40,493 nt of DNA, from NCBI GenBank assembly GCA_017483665.1, contig JAFUVM010000025.1, forward strand, positions 1 to 40,493, read 5' to 3'. Origin of the DNA: Bacteroidaceae bacterium. Lineage in GTDB: Bacteria > Bacteroidota > Bacteroidia > Bacteroidales > Bacteroidaceae. Under the pieces are notes generated by a model. The model was not told the DNA's origin. It searched no databases and saw only the letters and a list, made by a program, of their open reading frames with translations. Made by a program: the position numbers and the translations under genes. Below are positions 15,870-24,091 of this stretch, one piece after another (the first letter of the stretch is position 1; the number at the start of each line of letters is the position of its first letter).

Positions 15870-17000
15870 ATCGTTCTCTGCCGGCTGGATGGCGATGCAC
15901 TCCATTTCGATGAGCCAGGCGGGACGGCAGACGGGGGCGAGGGTGAAGACGGTGGGGACGGCGGGGTACTTCTGGCGGAACATGCGGCTGACGGCTTCGT
16001 AGTCGGCGCCGTCGCGCAGGTAAACGATGAGCTGTGCGGCATTGTCCATCGTCATGCCTCCCTCCTGGAGCAAGGCTTCGACGTTCTCCCACATCCGGTG
16101 CGTCTGCTTCTCGATGTCGCCCGTGTGCATCACTTCGCCGCGGTTGTTGATGCTGGCCGTGCCGGAGATGAAGGCGTGGTCGCGGTCGCCGAAGCGGAGA
16201 AGGGTGCCGCGCTCGAAGGTGACGCCGTATTCGCTGGTGCGGTTCAGGTGTGTGGCGGCGTAGAGGTAGCGCTGCTGCTCGGGCTTGAAGCCTGTGAGGG
16301 CGTAGCTGCCCAGCTGTATGAGGGCCTTGGGGTCGGAGGGGTTTCCGCCGATGCCTGTCGAGGCGATGTAGTGTGTCTCGGGTGTGAGTCCGTGCATGGC
16401 GAAGTTTTCCCAGCGGGCCACGACAAGGCCTTGGTACTGCGTGTCGACGTCGCGTACGAAGAACCACGTGCGGATGCAGTTGTCCTCCAGGGTGGCGCTG
16501 TAGTCGGCGAGCAGTTGCTCGTAGTCTTCGAGCAGCGTCTGTGTCTGCACGTAGCTGGTGCCGTTGCCTGTCGTCATGCCCATCGTCCAGATGTGCTGAT
16601 AGCCGTTGTGGCGCACGACGGTGGAGCGCAGGCGGTCGGCTGCGGGCTGTATGTCGGTGCCGCGCTGCAGGTAGATCCACAGGGCGAGCTTGCTGCCGTC
16701 GAGCGGCGGCTGCTGGATGTAGGAGACGGTGCAGGTGTCGTCCTGCTCCATGAGGGGCTGCTGGTTGGTGGCATCGGAGAGGAAGTAGCGCTTGAAGACG
16801 GGCTTGGCGCCGCTCATCTCCTCTGTCTCAGCCAGAAGAGCCTCGGCCTGACAGAGACGTCGGTATTGTCCGAGGAAGAAGTCGCCGCGCGGTTCGATGC
16901 GCAGCATGGCGTGCCATTCTGCCACTTTCCCCTCGGGGGCAAACATGGACAGCTCGATGCTGACACCCAGTTCTTCCAGGGTTATTTTCTTGTATTGCAT
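15852..17000 (-). CDS. RidA/chorismatase-superfamily protein
   Basis: 382 residues, no signal peptide. The C-terminal part (about residues 225-375: GLTPETHYIASTGIGG, YLYAATHLNRTSEYGVTFERG, AFISGTASINNRGEVMHTGDIEKQTHRMWENVEALLQEGGMT) has the RidA/YjgF pattern of a trimeric alpha/beta fold. The N-terminal half resembles the extra domain of FkbO/Hyg5-type chorismatases, which split or rearrange chorismate. Enzymatic identity is not proven from sequence; an enamine/imine deaminase is the alternative. It has its own -7 box (17024-17031, minus). Its stop codon sits in an inverted repeat. Confidence 0.7.
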   Translation of the reverse strand: MQYKKITLEELGVSIELSMFAPEGKVAEWHAMLRIEPRGDFFLGQYRRLCQAEALLAETEEMSGAKPVFKRYFLSDATNQQPLMEQDDTCTVSYIQQPPLDGSKLALWIYLQRGTDIQPAADRLRSTVVRHNGYQHIWTMGMTTGNGTSYVQTQTLLEDYEQLLADYSATLEDNCIRTWFFVRDVDTQYQGLVVARWENFAMHGLTPETHYIASTGIGGNPSDPKALIQLGSYALTGFKPEQQRYLYAATHLNRTSEYGVTFERGTLLRFGDRDHAFISGTASINNRGEVMHTGDIEKQTHRMWENVEALLQEGGMTMDNAAQLIVYLRDGADYEAVSRMFRQKYPAVPTVFTLAPVCRPAWLIEMECIAIQPAENDGFNDF

Positions 17001-17023
17001 GTCGGTTTTTGTGTTATAGTGTG

Positions 17024-17031
17024 CAAAGTTA
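17024..17031 (-). promoter_or_regulatory. -7 box of the RidA-like gene
   Basis: TAACTTTG on the minus strand, 24 bp before the ATG at 17000. No good TTTG is seen at the expected distance. Confidence 0.5.
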
Positions 17032-17104
17032 CGAAAAAAAATCAGATATTCTGTTTCTAAGCTATAAAAATTATCATCTTTGGCGGGAACAGTTACACTT
17101 GGAG

Positions 17105-17232
17105 CCCCGCACGCTTATTTCGGAAGAGCCTCGCGCTTATTTTGGAAGCGCCTCGCGCTTATCCCGGAAGCGCCTCGCGCTTATCCCGGAAGCGGCGTGC
17201 TCTTATTTCCGGAGCGCCTCGCGCTTATTCCT
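17105..17232 (+). repeat. 22-bp hairpin array, locus 3 (6 units)
   Basis: CTTAT cores at 17114, 17136, 17158, 17180, 17202 and 17224 give an exact 22-bp period. The stop codon of the cytochrome c lipoprotein gene (17225-17227) is the TTA of the last unit. Confidence 0.92.
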
Positions 17233-17986
17233 GAGGTTGCGGCTTGAGGCGTTCTATCCACTGGTCGATGAAGGCTGACACCTCCTCGAGGTTCGACTTG
17301 AACTGGCTGCTGAGGATTTCCGTGTGGTTGTGCGAGAGCAGGTCCTCGCCGCCTTCCCGCAGGATGAGGTGGAGCAGGGAGCCTTCCGCATTGCCGCTCT
17401 CCACGCGCATGTAGCCCTCGCGCCGGGTGCTGGGCACGTCGACCAGTGCGGCATAGGCATTGCCTTCCGTCAGGGTCAGACCTGCTGCCGAGCGTCCGTT
17501 GGCTCCGTGGCATTGGATGCAGGCACGGTTGAAGACGCCCATCTGCAGCACGCCCGTCTGTCCTACGTCGATGGTGCCGAGGTCCAGCAGGATTGTGTCG
17601 CGTGTGCCGTAGTCCCTGTAGTCGTCCATGTTGATGGAAGCCAGCGTGATGATGCGCTTGCGGAGGGTATTGGTCAGAGCCAGTTCGACGGTCTTCACAT
17701 CGTCCGACAGATTGGACAGGGTGATGCTGAGCGGCGAGCCGTTGTCCAACGTTGCGGGCAGGGCACGTTGCACCTGTGCGAACTTGCTGTCGGCGGTGAA
17801 GCCGGCCACGGCCAGCGTGTAGTCGGTGCCGTCCCACTCCGAGATGCCCTTCACCTGTGCTGTCAGCCTGACGGTATAGCCTTTCTCGTCGACCGTATAG
17901 ACCTTCTCCGGGATGTCGCCGCTGTCGCACGACGTGAGCGCACAGGCGACCCCTATATATAATAATATATAATGTATGGTTTTCAT
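17225..17986 (-). CDS. Lipoprotein with a single c-type heme motif
   Basis: 253 residues. MKTIHYILLYIGVACALTSC is a lipoprotein signal. A beta-rich region follows, resembling a small Ig-like or MbnP-like domain (about 30-140). CIQCHG near residue 155 is a CxxCH heme c attachment site, and the C-terminal helices (HLILREGG, LSSQFKSNLEEVSAFIDQWIERL) fit a mono-heme cytochrome c fold. Met for the sixth ligand is not assigned with certainty. It is the last gene of the porin/imelysin/di-heme block and is probably an electron partner of the di-heme enzyme. It ends inside the 22-bp array. Confidence 0.75.
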   Translation of the reverse strand: MKTIHYILLYIGVACALTSCDSGDIPEKVYTVDEKGYTVRLTAQVKGISEWDGTDYTLAVAGFTADSKFAQVQRALPATLDNGSPLSITLSNLSDDVKTVELALTNTLRKRIITLASINMDDYRDYGTRDTILLDLGTIDVGQTGVLQMGVFNRACIQCHGANGRSAAGLTLTEGNAYAALVDVPSTRREGYMRVESGNAEGSLLHLILREGGEDLLSHNHTEILSSQFKSNLEEVSAFIDQWIERLKPQPQE

Positions 17987-18009
17987 TAGGGTTTGCTTTT
18001 AGTGCGCCC

Positions 18010-18021
18010 CTCCCGCGGGAG
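18010..18021. repeat. CTCCC/GGGAG palindrome between genes
   Basis: CTCCCGCGGGAG is a perfect 12-bp palindrome in the 57-bp gap between the porin and cytochrome genes. It is related in style to the elements at 5683, 19398 and 25942. Confidence 0.5.
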
Positions 18022-18043
18022 AGACGCAAGGGGTTGAGGCTTC

Positions 18044-19369
18044 TCAGAAGCTGTACTGCAGCTGCAGGGTGGCCGAGTGTGTGCTGATGCCCAGGTCGTC
18101 GTTGTCGCGGTCGAGCTGAGTGGCGTGTCCGTAGCGGCCCGTGAACTGGTACATGGCCGAAAGCTTCAGGTTGCACTTGTTCACATAGTAGTTCACTACG
18201 GCAGCCGGCATGTTCAGGATGCCGTCCTTGTCCGAGCCGTTGCGGTCCATGAAGTCGTAGCGCAGGCCGGCCTGGATGCTCCGTGTGAAGAAGTAGCCCA
18301 CCTGTGCGTAGGCACCCCAGTAGTTGTACTTGCTGTCAATCTTCTGTCGTCCCGTGAAGCTGACGTGCATCCAGTAGCCTTCCGCCGCAGCGTACCAGCG
18401 TCCGTAGAGCATGCTCCACTCCAGACCGAGGCGTGTGTCGTTGGTGCTCTCGCTCTCGCTCTCCACGTTGATGCCTCCGCTCAGGCCGAACAGCATGTGC
18501 CGTCCTGTGAGCATGTGGCTGTTGCCTTGCGTGGCGGGCATATTGCCCCAAGGCATGAAGGTGAGGCGTCCGGCATAGAGCAGCGACGGGATGTGCGCAT
18601 CGTCGGAAAGCGTCTTCGTGGCCGTGTTCACGCCGCTGCCGGTGCCATTCCACAGGCCCACCTCGTAGCCTATCATCCAGCTGTCCTGCTTCTTGTTGAG
18701 CTTTGCCTTGCCGTGGAACTGGAAGCCCAGGTCGAAGCCCGTGCCGATGGCGGGTGTCACGGCGTTGAGCGAGTAGGGCATGATAGTGGAGGCCGTCAGC
18801 GAAGTGGGCAGGCAGGGGAACAGCGTCTCGCCCAGCGTGGTGAGGTAGGCATGGAAGAACGGCGTCTTGAACTTGCCGGCACGGAAGCGTGCGGCAGGCG
18901 TGATGCGGTAGTCCACCCAAGCCTGTTGCAGGACGTTGCCGCCCGAGGCAGCCGCGTTGATGCTCAGGTTGTAGTCGAGGCGCCCGAAGGTCGTGCCCGT
19001 GAAGCCCAAGATGGCGTACGGCATCGCGAAGCCCGAGTTCGCCACGTTGTCTTGGTTGTAGGCCTTGTCCAGTCCCTCGTCGTCGTAATAGTTGAACTGT
19101 CCCCTCGTCTGCAGGAAGAGGTAGGGCTTGAAGATGAAGCGTCCGTCGCACGACTGGAGGGTGAATCCGCGGTCGTCGGCAATGCCCAGCACGCCGTTCT
19201 CCATGTCGATGCGGTCCGTCTGTTCCCGCAGGTCGGCGCTCTTCAGATTGTACTTCTCGAAGGTGATGCCCTTGCCTTTCGCAGGAGCCTGGTTCTCTTT
19301 CTCGTTCTCCTCCGCCCAGGTCGGCATGGCAAGGAGGGTCGCTAATAGCAATAGGTATGTCTTTTTCAT
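18044..19369 (-). CDS. Outer-membrane porin (porin O/P-like), copy A
   Basis: 441 residues. Signal peptide MKKTYLLLLATLLAMPTWA. A short helical or linker stretch (about 30-65) is followed by a barrel of about 16 strands: IFKPYLFLQTRGQFNYY, GRLDYNLSINAA, ARFRAGKFKTPF, NYWGAYAQVGYFFTRSIQAGLRYDF, ending in the typical aromatic C-terminus TLQLQYSF. The RAGKFKTPF segment is the usual landmark of the phosphate-selective porin O/P family. The transported solute is unknown. It lies between the di-heme oxidoreductase and the cytochrome lipoprotein genes, so it probably belongs to the same operon. Confidence 0.85.
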   Translation of the reverse strand: MKKTYLLLLATLLAMPTWAEENEKENQAPAKGKGITFEKYNLKSADLREQTDRIDMENGVLGIADDRGFTLQSCDGRFIFKPYLFLQTRGQFNYYDDEGLDKAYNQDNVANSGFAMPYAILGFTGTTFGRLDYNLSINAAASGGNVLQQAWVDYRITPAARFRAGKFKTPFFHAYLTTLGETLFPCLPTSLTASTIMPYSLNAVTPAIGTGFDLGFQFHGKAKLNKKQDSWMIGYEVGLWNGTGSGVNTATKTLSDDAHIPSLLYAGRLTFMPWGNMPATQGNSHMLTGRHMLFGLSGGINVESESESTNDTRLGLEWSMLYGRWYAAAEGYWMHVSFTGRQKIDSKYNYWGAYAQVGYFFTRSIQAGLRYDFMDRNGSDKDGILNMPAAVVNYYVNKCNLKLSAMYQFTGRYGHATQLDRDNDDLGISTHSATLQLQYSF

Positions 19370-19397
19370 ATATATGGGTTGATGTTTAGATGTTATT

Positions 19398-19419
19398 CCC
19401 CTTTCCCTTGGGAGAGGGG
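19398..19419. repeat. CCCCTTTCCC/GGGAGAGGGG hairpin between genes
   Basis: 10-bp arms with one mismatch and a 2-nt loop, in the gap between the di-heme oxidoreductase and porin A genes. Possibly an intercistronic stabiliser or dispersed repeat. Confidence 0.55.
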
Positions 19420-19432
19420 TAGAGGGGAGAGG

Positions 19433-20944
19433 CTACAGGGATTCCAGGAACTTGATGAGTGCCGAGCGGTCGTCCTTCGGCATCCGGGCAAAGAGGTTCT
19501 TGCTGGCTTCGCCCTCGCCGCCGTGCCACATGATGGCCTCCTGGAGGTTGCGGGCCCTGCCGTCGTGCAGGAAGTAGGTGTGCGCGTTGACCTTCTCCTG
19601 CAGGCCGATGCCCCAGAGCGGCGTTGTGCGCCACTCGTTGCCGCGTGCCAGACCGCTCACATAGTTGTCGTTCAGGCCTACGCCCATTATTTCGCTGCCC
19701 ATGTCGTGGAGCAGGTAGTCGCTGTAGGGATGGATGGTCTGTCCGCCCAGCCACGGGAGCTCTGTGCCGTTGAGCAACGTCGCGCCGCGCGGACGGGTGT
19801 GGAGCGTAGTGACGTGGCAAAGGTGGCACTTCGCCTCGTAGAACTTCTGTTCGCCTATGCTGACCAGCTCGCGTTCCGTAATGGTGCGGCCCTGATAGGC
19901 AGCGGGTTGTCGTGTGCTGCCCAGGCGGCGGGCCGGTACGCCCAGTCCGTGCAGGTAGAAGTCCACGTCCTCCATGTCCTCGGTCGTGACGTCGAGCTGG
20001 TCGTAGAGCAATCCCATCATCGAGCCTTCCTGCATCTGCGATTGTCCTTCGCAGATTTCCTCGGGGTAGCGGCTGTTCGTCGCACCCATGTCGGACGAGA
20101 AGCCCAGCTCGACCGTGAGGTCGGCGTGCTGTGCCTTGTTGCCCGACAAGCCGAGCTGACGGATGCCGCGCTCGACGATGTAGTTGCAGCGGCCGCTGAT
20201 GCCGTACTCAGGATAGTTCGACTTTGCCGCAAGCTGCTCTATCTCATTCCGGTCGAGGGCCATCATTTGTCCCATGCCGACGTGCCGCAGCGGGATGCGC
20301 ACCGTGCAGAAGAGGTCCTCGGGCTTTATGTCTTCGTCCGTATCGCGGTACTTAGGCTTGTACCAGTCCGTGATGGTGTACTCGGGATAGACCAGACTGT
20401 ACGCCTCCCCGTCGGGGAACGTGAACTGCTGCTCGTGCCAGCGGCATTCCAGCTTGCCTTCGGCGGTCACGCCATAGATGCTCTGGTCGTGCAGTACGCG
20501 GCCGTAGTTCTGGAAGAAAGCGCCGTTCTTGCGGGTGATATACACCAGCATCGAGCTGAATCCGTACGCGCCGGAGCCGTAGACAGGCGTGCCGTCGGGG
20601 TCCGTTCCGGTCTGCGTCCAGAGGGCAGGCTTCGTGCGTCCGGCATTGCGATGGCACGAGCCGCAGGAGTAGCCGGCATAGACCGGACCGAGTCCCGCCT
20701 TTTGCGTCAGCACGTCGTCGTACAGTCCGTCGCCGTTGATGAAGCGCCGCGAGTTGGCTTTGATGTTCTCTACCCAAGGGGCATCCGTGTCGTAGGCGAA
20801 GGAAGAGTTAACGAAAATCGTGCTGCTGCCTGCGCTCAGGGCATAACCGGTGGGCACCTGGAAGTCCTCAGCTGTAAAGCAATCATCCTCCTTGTCACAG
20901 GCGGCAAGGAGGAAGAGAGCAAGGAACCAAATGTTCTTGTTCAT
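19433..20944 (-). CDS. Di-heme oxidoreductase (DHOR, former DUF1111) lipoprotein
   Basis: 503 residues. The lipoprotein signal is MNKNIWFLALFLLAAC. Two CxxCH sites: CGSCH near residue 94 and CHLCH near residue 374, as in the di-heme oxidoreductase family that is distantly related to MauG and CcpA peroxidases. The second half shows family phrases such as PLWGIGL and HTYFLHDGRARNLQEAIMWHGGE. It is likely a periplasmic, membrane-anchored electron-transfer enzyme; the substrate is unknown. Relatives are often encoded beside imelysin genes in iron-regulated loci, as here. Its leader holds a 10-bp repeat array directly before the ATG. Confidence 0.88.
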   Translation of the reverse strand: MNKNIWFLALFLLAACDKEDDCFTAEDFQVPTGYALSAGSSTIFVNSSFAYDTDAPWVENIKANSRRFINGDGLYDDVLTQKAGLGPVYAGYSCGSCHRNAGRTKPALWTQTGTDPDGTPVYGSGAYGFSSMLVYITRKNGAFFQNYGRVLHDQSIYGVTAEGKLECRWHEQQFTFPDGEAYSLVYPEYTITDWYKPKYRDTDEDIKPEDLFCTVRIPLRHVGMGQMMALDRNEIEQLAAKSNYPEYGISGRCNYIVERGIRQLGLSGNKAQHADLTVELGFSSDMGATNSRYPEEICEGQSQMQEGSMMGLLYDQLDVTTEDMEDVDFYLHGLGVPARRLGSTRQPAAYQGRTITERELVSIGEQKFYEAKCHLCHVTTLHTRPRGATLLNGTELPWLGGQTIHPYSDYLLHDMGSEIMGVGLNDNYVSGLARGNEWRTTPLWGIGLQEKVNAHTYFLHDGRARNLQEAIMWHGGEGEASKNLFARMPKDDRSALIKFLESL

Positions 20945-20950
20945 AGTTTA

Positions 20951-21060
20951 TGGTCTTTGAGGCTATAGGTCCTATAGGTCTTATAGGTCCTATGAGTCCT
21001 ATGGGTCTTATGGGTCCTATAGGACTTATGTGTCTTGTAAGTCCTATAGGGCCTGTGGGT
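20951..21060. repeat. 10-bp tandem array in the leader of the di-heme oxidoreductase gene
   Basis: About ten degenerate decamers of the form GTCYTATRGG fill the gap between the imelysin stop and the ATG at 20944. The same decamer family precedes the first gene of the operon (23793-23850). CCTATAGG within the unit is itself palindromic. Confidence 0.9.
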
Positions 21061-21073
21061 TTTGGGTTTTTCT

Positions 21074-22312
21074 TTATTCTGTTGTCCTGGGCTGCCCGTT
21101 CTTGAAGAGCAGGAACTCCAAGGTGTGGAAGCCGCGGATGCTTTGTGCCTCGGCAATCTCCTCGGCGCGCTGGCTCATGCTGCCGTCCTCTTCTTCGCCT
21201 TCATACTCGCCTTCCCATTCCATGCCCGAGAAGTCGCCGCTGGAGAGCACGTTCTTGATGGCGTCCTGGTCGAGGGGCCAAGAGTCCATGTTGGGGTCGA
21301 GACCAAGCTCGTCGACGGGGCCGAAGAGGAATGCTTCGCTCGATTCCCACGGCTGACGTGCGGCCATCCATGCCTTGGCTGCGGCCTCGAAGGTTGCATT
21401 CGAGGGGCTTGCCTTCAGCAGCTGCACGGCATTGTGAAGGGCGGCGTTGGCTGCGGCCAGGTCCCTGTAGGTGGGCAGTACGACAACGTCCACGTAGTCG
21501 GCCACGATGTTCTTCAGTTCTTCTTCATCCTCGAAGTTCTCCACCTCGGCCTTGAGCGTGCGGAGTGTGTTCTTCAGATTGTCGCAAGCTTCCATAGCGG
21601 TGAGGACGGTGGGGTTGCCGATGTGGCTGCGGAAGGGAGCGGCCATGCCTTCGATGGCAGCGATGGCTTCGTTGATGCTGCTGTTGACGTTCCTGGCGAG
21701 CTCGGCCTGCGTGCCTTTTGCGAGGTAGGCGGCAAGGCTGTGTGTGCCCTGATTGCCGCCATAGGTGCAGTTGAAGGCGTTCTGTATGGAGCGGATGTTA
21801 TTGGCGTAGTCCTGGATGGAGTGGTAGCTGTACCAGGACTCGACGGCGTAGACAGCTTCGGTGTAAAGCTTGTTCTCCCACTTGTCGCGCGGGTCGCCAA
21901 TCTTGCTTTCGCCCACTTCGTTGGCAATGTCAATGCAGCCGTCCAGAATCTGTTCGATGCAGTCGTTGTAGCTCTGGTAGGCACCTTTTGCTTCCTTGAA
22001 GGTTGTCTTGAAGGCTTCTTCGCCGTCGAGTCCTTCGTTCCATGCTTTGTAGAGCGTCTCGGCGTCGTTCTTCAGGTGCGAGGAAACGGCTTCTGCATAC
22101 TTGCCCCAGTTGGCTTTGTAGCGAGCGTCGTTGTAGTCGGCGTCGGTCTCGTTGATGGTGACGCGCGGGTCGCTGGTGCCTTCGGGCATGGTGGCTTCTG
22201 TGTTGTTGCCGCCTTCGTTTTCTTTGTTGGGCTCGTTGTCGTCTTTGTTGCTGCAAGAGGTAAGAGTTGCTGCAAAGGCCACGAGGCCAAGGATAAGAAT
22301 GTTCTTTTTCAT
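21074..22312 (-). CDS. Imelysin-family lipoprotein (M75-like)
   Basis: 412 residues. Lipoprotein signal MKKNILILGLVAFAATLTSC followed by an acidic, Asn-rich linker. Two helical bundles follow. The family landmarks are near the C-terminus: WESSEAFLFGPVDELGLDPNMDSWPLD (about 315-341) and the GxHxxE motif in RGFHTLEFLLF (about 394-404), a putative metal site. Imelysin proteins are iron-regulated periplasmic or surface proteins involved in iron uptake (IrpA, ICMP); proteolytic activity is doubtful. It follows porin B by 52 bp in the same direction. Confidence 0.92.
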   Translation of the reverse strand: MKKNILILGLVAFAATLTSCSNKDDNEPNKENEGGNNTEATMPEGTSDPRVTINETDADYNDARYKANWGKYAEAVSSHLKNDAETLYKAWNEGLDGEEAFKTTFKEAKGAYQSYNDCIEQILDGCIDIANEVGESKIGDPRDKWENKLYTEAVYAVESWYSYHSIQDYANNIRSIQNAFNCTYGGNQGTHSLAAYLAKGTQAELARNVNSSINEAIAAIEGMAAPFRSHIGNPTVLTAMEACDNLKNTLRTLKAEVENFEDEEELKNIVADYVDVVVLPTYRDLAAANAALHNAVQLLKASPSNATFEAAAKAWMAARQPWESSEAFLFGPVDELGLDPNMDSWPLDQDAIKNVLSSGDFSGMEWEGEYEGEEEDGSMSQRAEEIAEAQSIRGFHTLEFLLFKNGQPRTTE

Positions 22313-22364
22313 GTTCTTTGTTTTTTATTGATTGAGTGTTTTATGTGTTCGGAGTGTTCGGAAG

Positions 22365-23792
22365 TTATTCGGTGAGTCTTTTCATTTCGTCAAGCTGCTG
22401 TTGCATCTCGGCGAGTCGCTGCTGCATGTCGTGCAAGTTGGCTTCCTTGGCGGCCCGCTTGGCGGCGCGCTTCTCGCGGATGCGTGCTGCGGTGTGGTCG
22501 GTGAAGAACCAGCCCGTGAAGGCAACGCCCAGGGCAAACTCGTTCTCGCTGTTATACTGGCCTCCGCCTATGCGGCGCGTTGTGTAGTCGGCTTTGACGA
22601 TAATCCAGGGGATGGGCCGATAGTTGAGTCCGGCCGTCCACATGGACGTCTTGAGGCGTGCGTCCATTGTCTGCATGGCTTCGCCTTCCTCCTGAGCGTT
22701 GTAGTATTCGTAGCGCACGAAGGGAATGATGTCGGGCATCCTCCTGGCGGGAATGATGTTCTTGAGGCGCAGGCCGCCCTCTATGCCGTAGCTGACGGCC
22801 TTGCTTGCGATGGGCGACGTCTTGGTGTAGGGGCTGGCGTTGCTCTGTCTGCGGTTGCGTGCGCTGAGCAGCGTGGAGTTGCCCACTCTGCCGCCCAGGA
22901 TGTTGCCGCGCACGATGGCGTAGCGATGCTGGTACTGTGCGTCGACGCTCCAGAGGTTGACGGGAACGGAGAAGCTGTAGGTGGTGGGCTTGTCGGCGTT
23001 CGAAGCGGCGTTCTGCACGTGGTACCAGCTTGCGCCGAGGCGAAGGCCTGGCACGCCGGTGTAATTGATGCGGGCCACGTAGCCGGGCGACGTGAAGTTG
23101 TCCACCTCGAAGAAGCCCTGCTTGCCTTTCTTCACCCAATTGTTGCGGTCGAAGCCGTTGGCGTTGAGTCCGGCCACAATCTGTGCTTCCCAATTGAAGG
23201 ACGCCCAGCGGCGGCCCACCTGTCCGAAGAAGCTGAGACCCGTCTCGTGCCAGGTGTTGGGGATGATGCTCGTCTCGCCTTCGGGGCGCACGGTGCCGAA
23301 GAAGTTGATAGGCTCGTGGTGCGCGTTGTTCATCCCGACGGGCACGATGAAGTGACCTGCACGTACATTAAAGTACTGATTCAGGTGGTAGGTGAGGTGG
23401 AACTGCTCGATGGCCACTTCGCCGCCCTTTTCCACTTCCGTCTCATACTCGCCGTTCTCGGAGTTCTCTATCTCGTAGGCCGTGCCTGTGCCGCCGCTCT
23501 CGAACTCTACCTCAACGCCGATGTTCCAGTGGCGCCCGAACTTGTAGTCGCCTGCGAGCACGAAGCGGGGGATGGAGATGGTGTTGCGGCGCATGCGGGT
23601 GTTGCCCTCGCTGCCGCCGTAGAAGCGGTTTGTGCCGTAGTCCTTGAAGGCTGCCACCACCTCGCCGTAGCCGCCGATGCGGAAGCGCTGGTAGGAGTCG
23701 ATCTCGGTGGAGTCGGTGTTCCACTGTGCCGAGGCTGTCCCGGCCGATAGCAGCAGGAAGGCTGCCAGGATGTTGTCTTTTATAGGTTTCAT
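22365..23792 (-). CDS. Outer-membrane porin (porin O/P-like) with C-terminal coiled coil, copy B
   Basis: 475 residues, first gene of the block. Signal peptide MKPIKDNILAAFLLLSAGTASAQ. The barrel has porin O/P landmarks (RFRIGGYGEVVAAF, NVRAGHFIVPVGMNNAHHEP, WETGL-like WHETGLSFFG). It ends around residue 435 (FALGVAFTGWFF). After that comes a highly charged heptad-like tail, AARIREKRAAKRAAKEAN then LHDMQQRLAEMQQQLDEMKRL, which should form a coiled coil. Barrel proteins normally end on the last strand, so this tail is unusual and should lie in the periplasm. The promoter is at 23877-23907 and a decamer array occupies the leader. Confidence 0.83.
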   Translation of the reverse strand: MKPIKDNILAAFLLLSAGTASAQWNTDSTEIDSYQRFRIGGYGEVVAAFKDYGTNRFYGGSEGNTRMRRNTISIPRFVLAGDYKFGRHWNIGVEVEFESGGTGTAYEIENSENGEYETEVEKGGEVAIEQFHLTYHLNQYFNVRAGHFIVPVGMNNAHHEPINFFGTVRPEGETSIIPNTWHETGLSFFGQVGRRWASFNWEAQIVAGLNANGFDRNNWVKKGKQGFFEVDNFTSPGYVARINYTGVPGLRLGASWYHVQNAASNADKPTTYSFSVPVNLWSVDAQYQHRYAIVRGNILGGRVGNSTLLSARNRRQSNASPYTKTSPIASKAVSYGIEGGLRLKNIIPARRMPDIIPFVRYEYYNAQEEGEAMQTMDARLKTSMWTAGLNYRPIPWIIVKADYTTRRIGGGQYNSENEFALGVAFTGWFFTDHTAARIREKRAAKRAAKEANLHDMQQRLAEMQQQLDEMKRLTE

Positions 23793-23850
23793 AGGTTCGT
23801 GGGTCTTATGGGTCTTATAGGTCTTATGGGACTTATAGATCCTATGGGTT
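23793..23850. repeat. 10-bp tandem array in the leader of porin B
   Basis: Six decamers related to GTCTTATGGG directly upstream of the porin B ATG, the same family and position as at 20951-21060. Confidence 0.88.
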
Positions 23851-23876
23851 TTTGTGGTTTTTCAGTTTTGCGCCGG

Positions 23877-23907
23877 CAAAGGTACGGCGACTTTTCCTTT
23901 CCCGCAA
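23877..23907 (-). promoter_or_regulatory. Promoter of the porin/imelysin/di-heme operon
   Basis: On the minus strand TACCTTTG occupies 23884-23877, with TTG at 23907-23905 (20-bp spacer). The leader to the ATG at 23792 is about 80 nt and contains the decamer array. Confidence 0.65.
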
Positions 23908-24028
23908 TACGCAAAAAATATGAAATTGCTGTGCCGGCAGCCTTCCTGCGATACTCAATTATGATGAATTTTCCCTTCGTCGTGCAAAAAAAGCCGTAGG
24001 CTTAACCCTGCATGTTGGGCAAAAGTTG

Positions 24029-24036
24029 TACCTTTG
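24029..24036 (+). promoter_or_regulatory. -7 box of the hemerythrin/LuxR regulator gene
   Basis: TACCTTTG, followed by an A-rich leader to the ATG at 24092. No clear TTTG lies 19-20 bp upstream, so the promoter may need an activator. Confidence 0.5.
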
Positions 24037-24091
24037 CAAAAAAAAGGAAAAGGACCCTTCCGAAGGCCGTTTCCGCCAAATAAACACACTT

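Noticed and set aside
17105-17232. The 22-bp arrays and the 154-bp element as a CRISPR array
   Set aside because: The units are contiguous and lack unique spacers of equal length; no cas genes in the window.
20941-21156. 71-codon minus-strand frame with THKTHRTYRTY repeats
   Set aside because: Translation of the decamer array and the end of the imelysin gene in another frame; no independent support.
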